A model generated the notes under the pieces. The model was not told the origin of the DNA and did not search any database. It worked only from the letters and a program-made list of their open reading frames with translations. Positions 16,687-24,136 of a stretch of 53,075 bases of DNA are shown here, in pieces. The number at the start of each line of letters is the position of its first letter. Positions within the stretch are counted from its first letter, which is position 1. Source of the DNA: JAAYPI01 sp036734385 (GTDB lineage: Bacteria > Bacteroidota > Bacteroidia > Bacteroidales > Paludibacteraceae); NCBI GenBank assembly GCA_036734385.1, contig DAIMYQ010000009.1, forward strand, positions 1 to 53,075, given 5' to 3'. Both the position numbers and the translations under genes were made by a program.

Positions 16687-17340
16687 TTAAATGCAATATT
16701 CTGCCAAATCGATTATTCCTGCTCGCATGGCGTATTTTGTTGCTTCGTGAACGTTATTCACATTGATTTTCCGAAAAATATTTTTCCGATGAGTATTGAT
16801 AGTGTGAAAACTAAGAAATTTTTCGGCGGCAATTTCTTTGGTGGTTTTTCCTAACGCTATTTCTTTCAAAATAACCTTTTCTGTCTCTGTCAAAGAATAT
16901 TCATTAGTTGTTGCGGTTTGCATCTTTCCGGCGGAAAGTACCAAGCTCGTTGCAAAGTTACAGATAAAACGTTCTTTGCGTGATGCACAATGTAAAGCCC
17001 AAATAATCTCGTCTTTCGGACTGTCTTTCATTACTACGCTAAATGATTCGCTGCCGTATAGTATTGTTTTTAAAAAGCTGGCGTTCAGCTCATCTGAGAA
17101 TAAAACCCAACGTGTTTTCGGAAAACGTTCATGAAGAATTAATAGTTCTTCCGCACTCGTAAAATCGAAAAGGGTATAGTCCATGACAACAATAACATCA
17201 TCCGTGTTACACATACTTTTAATCAGCTCATCTTTACATTGAACCTCAACAATTTGATCCGCTAACTTATTGTTTTGTATGAATAAATATAAGCCGGCTT
17301 TTGTAATGTCTTGATTGTCTGCTAAAATAAAATTTTGCAT
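16687..17340 (-). CDS. LuxR/NarL-type response regulator without a nearby kinase
   Basis: The 217-residue protein has an N-terminal receiver-like domain with phosphoacceptor D54 in VVMDYTLFD and acidic D8/D11 at ADNQD. The conserved lysine may be in VVMKDSP. A LuxR-type helix-turn-helix occupies about 148-210 (LTETEKVILKEIALGKTTKEI). The receiver is divergent in its N-terminal acidic cluster, so phosphorylation is likely but not certain. No histidine kinase is next to it. It is transcribed away from the TPP riboswitch operon, with its own -7 element 51 bases upstream. Confidence 0.88.
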   Translation of the reverse strand: MQNFILADNQDITKAGLYLFIQNNKLADQIVEVQCKDELIKSMCNTDDVIVVMDYTLFDFTSAEELLILHERFPKTRWVLFSDELNASFLKTILYGSESFSVVMKDSPKDEIIWALHCASRKERFICNFATSLVLSAGKMQTATTNEYSLTETEKVILKEIALGKTTKEIAAEKFLSFHTINTHRKNIFRKINVNNVHEATKYAMRAGIIDLAEYCI

Positions 17341-17390
17341 CTTGTCTAAAAGCTAGTGAATGTTTTGTACGGATACCCCACAACCGCTAG

Positions 17391-17398
17391 CAAAGATA
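17391..17398 (-). promoter_or_regulatory. -7 promoter element for the LuxR-type regulator
   Basis: The minus strand reads TATCTTTG, a full match to TAnnTTTG, giving a leader of about 44 bases. Confidence 0.55.
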
Positions 17399-17495
17399 AT
17401 ACAGAACAAAGAAAAAACAATCTTAAAAATGACATACTAAAATGTAATTTTCACACATTTTTACATATTATGTACCCATATTTGAATAAAAGGTG

Positions 17496-17503
17496 TAACT
17501 TTG
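17496..17503 (+). promoter_or_regulatory. -7 promoter element of the thiamin operon
   Basis: TAACTTTG matches the consensus and ends about 12 bases before the TPP aptamer, so the aptamer is at the 5' end of the transcript. Confidence 0.65.
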
Positions 17504-17513
17504 ACCTGAATTT

Positions 17514-17590
17514 TTGGGGTGCTTGAGTTTATCAGGCTGAGATTATACCCTTTGAACCTGATTTGGGTAATGCCATCGCAGGGATAAAGA
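17514..17590 (+). ncRNA. TPP riboswitch (THI element)
   Basis: The conserved TPP aptamer elements appear in order: GGGGTGC near 17516, CTGAGA at 17537-17542, ATACCC then TTTGAACCTGAT at 17546-17562, GGGTAATGCC at 17565-17574, and a closing CGCAGGGATAAAG. These are the core pieces of P2 and P3 and the pyrophosphate-binding P4/P5 of the thi-box. The riboswitch binds thiamin pyrophosphate and lowers expression of downstream genes when it is plentiful. The leader between the aptamer and the start at 17709 has no U-tract terminator, so control of translation is likelier than of termination; this is inference. Confidence 0.95.
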
Positions 17591-17660
17591 AATGGTTGTG
17601 CACGACCTTCTCGGTATTCTTCTCTTTTATTAAAACCCCTTTTTTATTTAACCCTATGAT

Positions 17661-17693
17661 GATGAAATGACAAAATGTCGTTGCGTCTTCATC
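17661..17693 (+). promoter_or_regulatory. Hairpin before the TonB receptor start, candidate riboswitch expression platform
   Basis: GATGAA (17661-17666) pairs with TTCATC (17688-17693). Next to it ATGACA (17667-17672) pairs with TGTCGT (17676-17681, one G-T pair) around a 3-base loop, leaving a 6-base bulge on the 3' side. The stem ends 15 bases before the receptor ATG. No T tract follows. The ATG at 17667 lies in the stem, so folding would hide a translation start. Confidence 0.5.
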
Positions 17694-17708
17694 CTAATTC
17701 TAATTTAA
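17667..17708 (+). CDS. Possible 13-residue leader ORF abutting the TonB receptor gene
   Basis: An ATG inside the hairpin opens a short frame reading MTKCRCVFILILI. Its TAA stop at 17706-17708 is followed at once by the receptor ATG at 17709. Ribosomes ending here could restart on the receptor gene. A second tiny frame (ATG ATG ATG AAA TGA, 17656-17670) also lies in the leader. Neither has independent support as a real peptide. Confidence 0.3.
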   Translation: MTKCRCVFILILI

Positions 17709-19952
17709 ATGAAAAAGGTTTTTATCGTTTTCTCCGGACTATTTTTGTCCGGAAGTGTTGCTTTTTCGCAACAAGACAGTATGCGTTTAGTGGACTTGCA
17801 AGAAGTTCAGGTACTTTCCACCCGTGCTACGGATGTAACGCCGGTAGCCTATTCCAATCTAAGAAAAGAAGAAATCAAAAAACAAAATTTCGGACAAGAT
17901 ATTCCGTTCCTTTTGTCATTGACTCCTTCTGTAGTTGCAACTTCTGATGCCGGTATGGGCGTCGGTTATACGAGCATTCGTGTGCGTGGAACGGATGCCA
18001 GTCGTATCAATGTTACCGCAAATGGTATTCCTATCAATGACGCTGAATCTCAGAGTGTCTTTTGGGTAAATATGCCCGATTTTGCATCTTCCTTAGAAGA
18101 TTTGCAAATTCAGCGTGGTGTTGGAACTTCTACCAACGGTGCGGGGGCTTTTGGTGCCAGCTTAAATATGAAAACGGAAAATTTGTCGTTCAGTCCGTAT
18201 GCTGAATTAAACGGCTCTTACGGTTCTTTCAATACGTCTAAGCTAATGGCAAAAGTAGGTTCCGGTTTGTTACATAATCATTGGGCTGTTGATGCACGTA
18301 TTTCCGGTATTAATTCCGATGGATTTATTGACCGTGCTTCAACCAATCTCTTCTCCTATTTTTTACAAGGAGGATTTTTCGGGGAAAATACAGTAGTAAA
18401 ACTACTTACTTTTGGTGGAAAAGAGCGAACATATCACGCCTGGGATGGGGTGCCGAAAGATTCGTTGAAAACCAATAGAACGTATAATCCATGTGGCTAT
18501 ATGGGAAATGATGCGGAGGGAAATCCATTGTACTATGAAGGTCAAACGGATAATTATAACCAGACTCATTATCAATTACTTGTATCACATACGTTTACTC
18601 CGAGTTTGAACCTTGACGGTGCTTTATATTGTACCAAGGGAAAAGGTTACTATGAAGAATATAAACGCTCTGGCAGTCTTGCAGAATATGGACTAACACC
18701 TTTTGTTTATCAAGGGGTTGCTGTAGATAAGTCCGATTTGGTTCGTCAAAAATGGTTGGATAATACCTTAGGAGGAGGTGTCTTTTCTTTAAACTACAAC
18801 AAGGAAAAATTGTCTTTGACATGGGGTGGTGGTGCCAATAAATATGCAGGAAATCACTTCGGAAAAATACTTTGGATAAAAGATTATACGGGAGATGCTT
18901 CCTTTAGTCCGGGTCAGGAATATTACCGTGGCACAGGTGATAAGATTGATGTAGATACCTATTTGAAAGCTAATTACACATTATTTGATGCCTTACACAT
19001 TTACGCCGATTTGCAATATCGTTTTATCGATTACAAAATAAACGGTCAAAATGATGTTTGGGATTGGATAAATAATGAAATGCAACAATTGGATATTCAT
19101 AAGCAATTTAATTTTTTTAATCCCAAAGCTGGATTGTCTTATAAAATCAATGATTTTAATAGAGCTTATGCTTCTTTTGCTGTTGGTCATCGCGAACCTT
19201 CCAGAAATAATTATACAGATGCCGAATTGAATGTAAAGCCCACTTACGAAGAAATGTTTGATTATGAAGCAGGATACACCTTTGCCAATAAAACGTTTTC
19301 TGCAGGAGCTAATTTGTATTATATGGACTATAATAATCAACTCGTATTAACAGGAAAAGTAAATGAAATTGGGGAAGCTTTAACAACCAATATCGCCGAT
19401 AGTTACAGAGCCGGTATTGAATTGGTCGCAGGTGTGAAAATCCTTTCTTGGTTAAAGTGGAATGGAAATATGACATTGAGTAAGAATGAAATAAAGAATT
19501 ATTCCGAGTTTGTCGATCTTTACGATGAAAATTGGGAATGGAAATCGCAAGTAGAGAATAAATTGGGTACAACACCAATCTCTTTTTCTCCCAATGTAAT
19601 TGCCAATAGTATTTTTTCTTTCGATTATAAACGATGGAATGCTGCATTACAATCCAACTATGTAGGAAAACAATACATTGACAATACCGGAAGTAATGAA
19701 CGTTCGTTAGATCCGTATTTCTTAAACAATATTAGGTTGGGTTATACATTCAATCCAAAATTTCTTAAAGAGATTGGTGTGAGTTTGTTACTAAACAATG
19801 TTTTGAACGAACAATACGAAAGTAATGCTTGGGTATATTCTTACTATCAACAACCTGATGCAAACAGTTCAAATAAAGACCGTTACGAAGAATTTGGCTA
19901 TTTCCCTCAAGCAGGTTTTAATGTTATGGTAAATGTCTCAATTAAGTTGTAA
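17709..19952 (+). CDS. TonB-dependent outer-membrane receptor, predicted thiamin transporter (OmpT-type)
   Basis: This 747-residue receptor has a signal peptide (VFIVFSGLFLSGSVAFSQQ) and a plug domain from about 30 to 150 (LSLTPSVVATSDAG, then SIRVRGTDASRIN). A 22-strand barrel follows, ending in a hydrophobic strand (FNVMVNVSIKL) of the outer-membrane insertion type. It has no SusD partner, unlike polysaccharide receptors. It sits downstream of a TPP riboswitch and upstream of PnuT and thiamin pyrophosphokinase, as in the thiamin uptake operons described in Bacteroides. Transport of thiamin is therefore well supported by context, not by the barrel sequence itself. Expression probably falls when TPP is plentiful. 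Confidence 0.9.
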   Translation: MKKVFIVFSGLFLSGSVAFSQQDSMRLVDLQEVQVLSTRATDVTPVAYSNLRKEEIKKQNFGQDIPFLLSLTPSVVATSDAGMGVGYTSIRVRGTDASRINVTANGIPINDAESQSVFWVNMPDFASSLEDLQIQRGVGTSTNGAGAFGASLNMKTENLSFSPYAELNGSYGSFNTSKLMAKVGSGLLHNHWAVDARISGINSDGFIDRASTNLFSYFLQGGFFGENTVVKLLTFGGKERTYHAWDGVPKDSLKTNRTYNPCGYMGNDAEGNPLYYEGQTDNYNQTHYQLLVSHTFTPSLNLDGALYCTKGKGYYEEYKRSGSLAEYGLTPFVYQGVAVDKSDLVRQKWLDNTLGGGVFSLNYNKEKLSLTWGGGANKYAGNHFGKILWIKDYTGDASFSPGQEYYRGTGDKIDVDTYLKANYTLFDALHIYADLQYRFIDYKINGQNDVWDWINNEMQQLDIHKQFNFFNPKAGLSYKINDFNRAYASFAVGHREPSRNNYTDAELNVKPTYEEMFDYEAGYTFANKTFSAGANLYYMDYNNQLVLTGKVNEIGEALTTNIADSYRAGIELVAGVKILSWLKWNGNMTLSKNEIKNYSEFVDLYDENWEWKSQVENKLGTTPISFSPNVIANSIFSFDYKRWNAALQSNYVGKQYIDNTGSNERSLDPYFLNNIRLGYTFNPKFLKEIGVSLLLNNVLNEQYESNAWVYSYYQQPDANSSNKDRYEEFGYFPQAGFNVMVNVSIKL

Positions 19953-19985
19953 TTTTGGCAATTGATTGACACTAAGTTATAGTTA

Positions 19986-20570
19986 ATGGAATATTTTTTG
20001 TCACACTGGTTAGAGTGGTTCGGTGTAATTACCGGACTGCTCTATTTATATCTCGAAATAAAACAACGCCCTTCTATGTGGATTATTGGTTTTATTTCGT
20101 CGTTGGTATATGTGATTGTGTTTTTTCAGACAAAATTTTATGCTGATGGTGTTCTTAATTCTTACTATGTGGCTGTGAGCGTATATGGCTTTTGGCTTTG
20201 GCTTTTTGGAAAATCCAATACGAAAGATGAGAAGCCGGTACAAAATTACATTCGGATTGTTCCCCAAACATTTTTTATACTTTTAGCAGTAACTCTTGTT
20301 TTATTTGTGACTATTTATTTTGTTTTGACTAATTTCACCGATTCTCCTATACCCTTAGGCGATTCGCTGGTAACTTCTTTGAGTATTGTTGCTACTTGGA
20401 TGTTGGCAAAAAAAATTATAGAACACTGGTTTGTTTGGATTGTCGTAAATAGTCTTTCTGTCTTTTTATTTATAGTAAAAGGTTTGTATCCGACATCCTT
20501 TTTGTATCTATGTTACGGCGTTTTATCTGTTGTGGGATATTTTCAATGGAAACGTTTTAAAGAAGAGTAA
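19986..20570 (+). CDS. pnuT: PnuC/PnuT-family vitamin transporter, predicted thiamin permease
   Basis: The 194-residue protein has about seven hydrophobic segments and the PnuC-family aromatic pattern, including WFGVITGLLYLYLEIKQRP near the N-terminus and YVAVSVYGFWLWLFG near 57-71. PnuC proteins are facilitators that take up nicotinamide riboside. The PnuT branch carries thiamin, and the downstream pyrophosphokinase would trap it in the cell. The gene begins 33 bases after the TonB receptor and 13 bases before the kinase, in the same TPP-regulated operon, which supports thiamin rather than nicotinamide as the substrate. Confidence 0.9.
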   Translation: MEYFLSHWLEWFGVITGLLYLYLEIKQRPSMWIIGFISSLVYVIVFFQTKFYADGVLNSYYVAVSVYGFWLWLFGKSNTKDEKPVQNYIRIVPQTFFILLAVTLVLFVTIYFVLTNFTDSPIPLGDSLVTSLSIVATWMLAKKIIEHWFVWIVVNSLSVFLFIVKGLYPTSFLYLCYGVLSVVGYFQWKRFKEE

Positions 20571-20583
20571 ATTTAGTTTGAAA

Positions 20584-21216
20584 ATGATAGATGCGGATTT
20601 TAATGTAGTTGTTTTGGCTGATGGTACCTTCCCCCATAAACCGAAAATTTTGGAATTACTTACCAAAGCTGAAAAAGTTATTTGCTGTGATGGCTCTGCC
20701 GGTAAGTTGCTTCACTTTGGAAGAACACCTGATTATGTTGTGGGTGACCTGGATAGTGTATCAGACCAAATAAAAAAAATGCCGGATATTAATTTGATCT
20801 ATAACCCTGATCAAGAAACAAACGATTTGACTAAAGCCGTGCAATTTTGCATCGAAAAAGGGTGGGGAAAAATTGCCATTTTAGGAGCAACAGGCGATAG
20901 GGAAGACCACACTTTTGCCAATGTATCCTTGTTGGCTTCTTATCAGCAGAAGTTAGAAAAGGTCGTTATGATATCCGATTTTGGCGTTTTTGTTCCGATT
21001 AACCAAACTACAGAATTTACCTCTGAGGTCGGTCAGCAGGTTTCTATTTTTTCATTGACTCCCGATTGTCCAATCTCTGTGCAAGGACTCAAATATCCGA
21101 TTGAAGAAAGAAAATTACTTGCTTGGTGGGAGGGTACTTTGAATGAAGCAGTAGGTCAATCTTTTATTGTTCAACTACACGGAATCGGAAGTGCAATTGT
21201 TTATAAAACGATTTGA
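20584..21216 (+). CDS. Thiamin pyrophosphokinase
   Basis: The 210-residue enzyme converts thiamin and ATP to thiamin pyrophosphate. Diagnostic motifs are CCDGSAGKL, YVVGDLDSV, QETNDLTKA and GATGDREDHTFANV, typical of TPK catalytic and ATP-binding regions. The ATG at 20584 gives a normal family start (VVVLADGTFP follows), whereas an ATG 54 bases earlier lies inside pnuT. It is the last gene of the TPP operon and makes the very ligand that switches the operon off, closing a feedback loop. It ends 10 bases from the convergent dnaX stop. This gene is called tnr3 or thiN in some genomes. Confidence 0.94.
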   Translation: MIDADFNVVVLADGTFPHKPKILELLTKAEKVICCDGSAGKLLHFGRTPDYVVGDLDSVSDQIKKMPDINLIYNPDQETNDLTKAVQFCIEKGWGKIAILGATGDREDHTFANVSLLASYQQKLEKVVMISDFGVFVPINQTTEFTSEVGQQVSIFSLTPDCPISVQGLKYPIEERKLLAWWEGTLNEAVGQSFIVQLHGIGSAIVYKTI

Positions 21217-21226
21217 GACAAATTTT

Positions 21227-22960
21227 TTACAGTGTTTCTAATCCTAGTTCAGTCATAAATGATTTCAGTGCAGGGTTTTTCTTTGCCATGATTTGCACCT
21301 TTTCTCTATTGGAAATAGCCTTTTCTTCTTCTTTTAGCTCGACTAAAACTGTTTTTAATGTGATGAAAGAATTATGTAACTCTTGTCTCAAAAATTTGGT
21401 TAGTTGAGGAGTAAGTTCCTGTATGTCTCGTTCGATTATCACATTATTTATTTCAATTTGTACTTCAAAATTATTTGCCAGTAAAGGTTGTTGGGAATTA
21501 AATATGTAGAGGAGCTTTGCTTGCTCAGGTATTTCGTCAGCAAATTTTCGCCAAACATCATTCAACAAATCTTGTGTAAATAGTTCTTTTTCTTCTTTTT
21601 TTACTTCCTCTTTATGTTCTTGTTGCTCCTTTAAATGTTCTTGCCTCAATTTATTGATAGATAACGATTGAGCCATTGGTTTCATAACGGGAGAGCCTGT
21701 AGATGTTTCCGTTTTGAAACTAGGAACTTCTTGTTTGATAGGAGTTTGTTGTGGTGATAATCTATCTGTAGTTGTAATTGGCTCTTTTTTAGATTCTTCT
21801 ACAGTAGAAACTTTTTCTATATGGAGAGTTTCAATACCTTTTTTGACTAAAAAGTCATTTTTTTTTTGACCTTGCAGTTGGCAAAGGCGAATTAAAGTAA
21901 GTTCAACTAATAGTCGCTTATTTTTACTCTGCTTAAAATCCAAGTCGCATTGATTGGCAAGAATTAAAGCCTCATATAAAAAATCAGTTGGGCATGCAGC
22001 TGCTTGTGCAACGTAATGTTCACGAATACTTGACCCTACTTCCAACAATATAGACGAGGCTGGGTCTTTACAAACCAGAACATCTCTTAAATGTTCAGTT
22101 AGCCCAATAACAAAATTGTGTGCATCAAAACCTTTATTCAAAATATCATTGAAAATTAGCAGTGCTTGCGATACTTCATTTTTCAGAAAAGTATCTACAA
22201 GGTTGAAATAATAATCGTAATCTAAAATATTTAGGTTTTGGATTACATCCTGATAGGTAATATTATTTCCACAAAAACTAACAATTTGGTCAAATGTAGA
22301 TAGTGCGTCACGCATACCGCCATCCGATTTATGAGCAATTACATTTAGAGCTTCCGGCTCTGCCGTTATGCCCTCGAGAGACGCTATATGTTGCAAATGA
22401 GCTACCGTGTCTGCTATACCGATACGGTTAAAATCATAAATCTGACATCGAGAGAGAATGGTTGGCAGAATTTTATGTTTCTCCGTCGTTGCTAAAATGA
22501 AAATAGCATAAGAAGGAGGTTCTTCTAATGTTTTTAAAAAAGCGTTAAATGCATTAGAAGATAACATGTGCACTTCGTCGATAATGTATACGCTATAATG
22601 TCCGATTTGTGGAGGTATGCGTACTTGGTCTATCAGGGAACGAATATCTTCTACCGAGTTATTGGAAGCAGCATCCAACTCATGAATGTTATAAGATCGT
22701 TGCTCATTAAATGCAACACAAGATTCGCATTCGTTACAAGCTTCTCCGTTGGGTAAAGGATTCAGGCAATTTATCGTTTTAGCAAAAATACGGGCAGTCG
22801 TAGTTTTCCCAACACCGCGTGTGCCGCAAAATAGATAAGCATGAGCCAATTGTTTATTTTGAATGGCATTTTTCAGCGTAGTTATCAGGGATGTTTGACC
22901 AATAACAGAGTCAAAACTTATAGGACGGTACTTTCTGGCTGAAACGATAAAGTTTTCCAT
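21227..22960 (-). CDS. dnaX: DNA polymerase III subunit gamma/tau
   Basis: DnaX is the ATPase of the clamp loader. The 577-residue tau form has a Walker A CGTRGVGKTTTARI at about 46-59, a zinc site from the cysteines of NCLNPL and CNECESC, and the Walker B DEVHMLS near 126-132. The clamp-loader core ends near 362 with LVELTLIRLCQLQ. The tail is charged and low in conserved motifs, as in tau domains. An A10 run at codons 365-368 could yield a shorter gamma-like form (see the separate feature). The gene has its own -7 element 18 bases upstream and ends against the thiamin operon. Confidence 0.96.
   Translation of the reverse strand: MENFIVSARKYRPISFDSVIGQTSLITTLKNAIQNKQLAHAYLFCGTRGVGKTTTARIFAKTINCLNPLPNGEACNECESCVAFNEQRSYNIHELDAASNNSVEDIRSLIDQVRIPPQIGHYSVYIIDEVHMLSSNAFNAFLKTLEEPPSYAIFILATTEKHKILPTILSRCQIYDFNRIGIADTVAHLQHIASLEGITAEPEALNVIAHKSDGGMRDALSTFDQIVSFCGNNITYQDVIQNLNILDYDYYFNLVDTFLKNEVSQALLIFNDILNKGFDAHNFVIGLTEHLRDVLVCKDPASSILLEVGSSIREHYVAQAAACPTDFLYEALILANQCDLDFKQSKNKRLLVELTLIRLCQLQGQKKNDFLVKKGIETLHIEKVSTVEESKKEPITTTDRLSPQQTPIKQEVPSFKTETSTGSPVMKPMAQSLSINKLRQEHLKEQQEHKEEVKKEEKELFTQDLLNDVWRKFADEIPEQAKLLYIFNSQQPLLANNFEVQIEINNVIIERDIQELTPQLTKFLRQELHNSFITLKTVLVELKEEEKAISNREKVQIMAKKNPALKSFMTELGLETL
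21858..21867 (-). other. A10 run in dnaX, candidate slippage site for a gamma form
   Basis: Ten consecutive A on the coding strand span codons 365-368 (CAA AAA AAA AAT GAC). Adding one A makes the next codon TGA, giving about 368 residues. Losing one A gives ATG ACT TTT TAG, about 370 residues. The point is directly after the clamp-loader core. Transcriptional slippage at an A9 run is known to make gamma in Thermus thermophilus dnaX, and ribosomal frameshifting does so in E. coli. Confidence 0.5.
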
Positions 22961-22977
22961 TTCTTTTTTGCTTTTGA

Positions 22978-22985
22978 CAAAGGTA
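22978..22985 (-). promoter_or_regulatory. -7 promoter element for dnaX
   Basis: The minus strand reads TACCTTTG, a match to TAnnTTTG, 18 bases before the dnaX ATG. Confidence 0.6.
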
Positions 22986-23037
22986 AAAAAATGTTCAGAA
23001 ATTGAAAGGAAGATTTAGCTTTTTAAAGAAAAAAAAG

Positions 23038-23045
23038 TACATTTG
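23038..23045 (+). promoter_or_regulatory. -7 promoter element for the FtsB/DivIC gene
   Basis: TACATTTG matches the consensus and favours the ATG at 23075 over one at 23060, which would leave a leader of under 10 bases. Confidence 0.55.
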
Positions 23046-23074
23046 CGAAGCTATAAAGTTTGTCTTGCTATTTT

Positions 23075-23371
23075 ATGAAAAAGAGTCTGATATTATTTCT
23101 GAAAACGATATTTAATAAGTATGTCATAGCCATAGTTATTTTCGTTTTTATTATGCTGACTAATGAACAGTATAATGTTAGGACTCGTTACAAAAACAAG
23201 GAGACCATAGAAAAATTAGAGTACCAGATACGGTTTTATCAATTAGAGACGAAAAAAAATAAAGAAAAACTTCAGCTATTGCAATCGGATAAAGATAATT
23301 TGGAGAAATTTGCTCGCGAGCAATATATGATGAAAAAAAGTAATGAAGATATATTTGTAGTTGTAGAATAA
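23075..23371 (+). CDS. Septum formation initiator family protein (FtsB/DivIC-like)
   Basis: The 98-residue protein has a short cytoplasmic start, one membrane helix at about 15-33 (KYVIAIVIFVFIMLTN) and a periplasmic coiled coil rich in K, E, L and Q (KLEYQIRFYQLETKKNKEKL). It ends in a segment reading LEKFAREQYMMKKSNEDIFV, matching the FtsB/DivIC pattern of FAREQYxM. These proteins join FtsL and FtsQ to assemble the division septum. The gene precedes a small membrane protein by 10 bases and has its own promoter. Confidence 0.9.
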   Translation: MKKSLILFLKTIFNKYVIAIVIFVFIMLTNEQYNVRTRYKNKETIEKLEYQIRFYQLETKKNKEKLQLLQSDKDNLEKFAREQYMMKKSNEDIFVVVE

Positions 23372-23381
23372 TTAAAATAAT

Positions 23382-23732
23382 ATGGGAAAAGAAAAAATAG
23401 CCTCTGTCTTATTTGCTTGTTCTGCAGCTGTCTTGTTGCTGGGGGCAATATTGTATAATTTTACACCAGTGGTGGCTCCTTTCGTTTTTTCAGTCGGAGT
23501 TTTAGGAATTATCGTGGCTCGCGTTCTTACCGCGTACAGTGGAAATGATTTTAGAATGAAACGTTTATACTGGATTTTGTATGTCGGAACGATGATGTAT
23601 ATCGTTACGGCTTATTTTATGTTTATGCACAATCAAAATTGGGTAATTGCTTTGCTGATTTCCGCCGTAATAGAATTGATTGTTAGTCTTCGAATGCCTA
23701 AACAAGCAAAACACTCTAAACAGTCGAAGTGA
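23382..23732 (+). CDS. Small four-helix membrane protein of unknown function
   Basis: The 116 residues form about four hydrophobic segments near 8-27, 30-48, 62-80 and 86-104, ending in a lysine-rich tail (MPKQAKHSKQSK) that suggests a cytoplasmic C-terminus. I do not recognise a named family. It follows the FtsB/DivIC gene by 10 bases, so it is probably transcribed with it. It ends tail to tail with the DUF454 gene. Confidence 0.7.
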   Translation: MGKEKIASVLFACSAAVLLLGAILYNFTPVVAPFVFSVGVLGIIVARVLTAYSGNDFRMKRLYWILYVGTMMYIVTAYFMFMHNQNWVIALLISAVIELIVSLRMPKQAKHSKQSK

Positions 23733-23766
23733 CTTTCCTTTAATTTTCAGTTCCTCCTAATATAAT

Positions 23767-24129
23767 TCATTCTTTTGTTTTGAAAGATAGAATGTGGATG
23801 GTAACGGCTATAGCAATAGCTCCGAGTAGTACTTTTAAGACTGTTAAGTGTACAACGAAAAAAATGGAGTAGCCGATGGTAAGCCAAAGTAATGAAACTG
23901 ATATAATTTTTGCTTGAAGAGGAATGCTTTTGTCCTCCCGAAAACTTTTGATGTAAGGTCCCAAATGCTTATTTCCCATTAGCTTACTATATAATTTTTT
24001 GGAACTGTTAAAGTACAATGTGGCTGTTAGTAGCAAAAATGGGGTGGTAGGTAGGATGGGTAAAAAGATACCGAGTATTCCAAGTCCTAACGAAATGGTC
24101 CCAAGTGTTACAAAAAGTGTCTGTTTCAT
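23767..24129 (-). CDS. DUF454/YbaN-family inner-membrane protein
   Basis: The 120-residue protein matches the YbaN-like family. The opening LGTISLGLGILGIFLPILP-type segment is glycine- and proline-patterned (GxxxLGxxGxxLPxLPTTPF), and a second and third helix follow later. A charged central loop reads KKLYSKLMGNKHLGPYI. The function of this family is not established. It lies 7 bases downstream of fmt and is probably co-transcribed with it. Confidence 0.88.
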   Translation of the reverse strand: MKQTLFVTLGTISLGLGILGIFLPILPTTPFLLLTATLYFNSSKKLYSKLMGNKHLGPYIKSFREDKSIPLQAKIISVSLLWLTIGYSIFFVVHLTVLKVLLGAIAIAVTIHILSFKTKE

Positions 24130-24136
24130 GTAAAAA

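Noticed and set aside
20530..20583. Thiamin pyrophosphokinase starting inside pnuT
   Set aside because: The family's first strand begins right after the ATG at 20584, and the extra 18 residues are a different-frame reading of pnuT.
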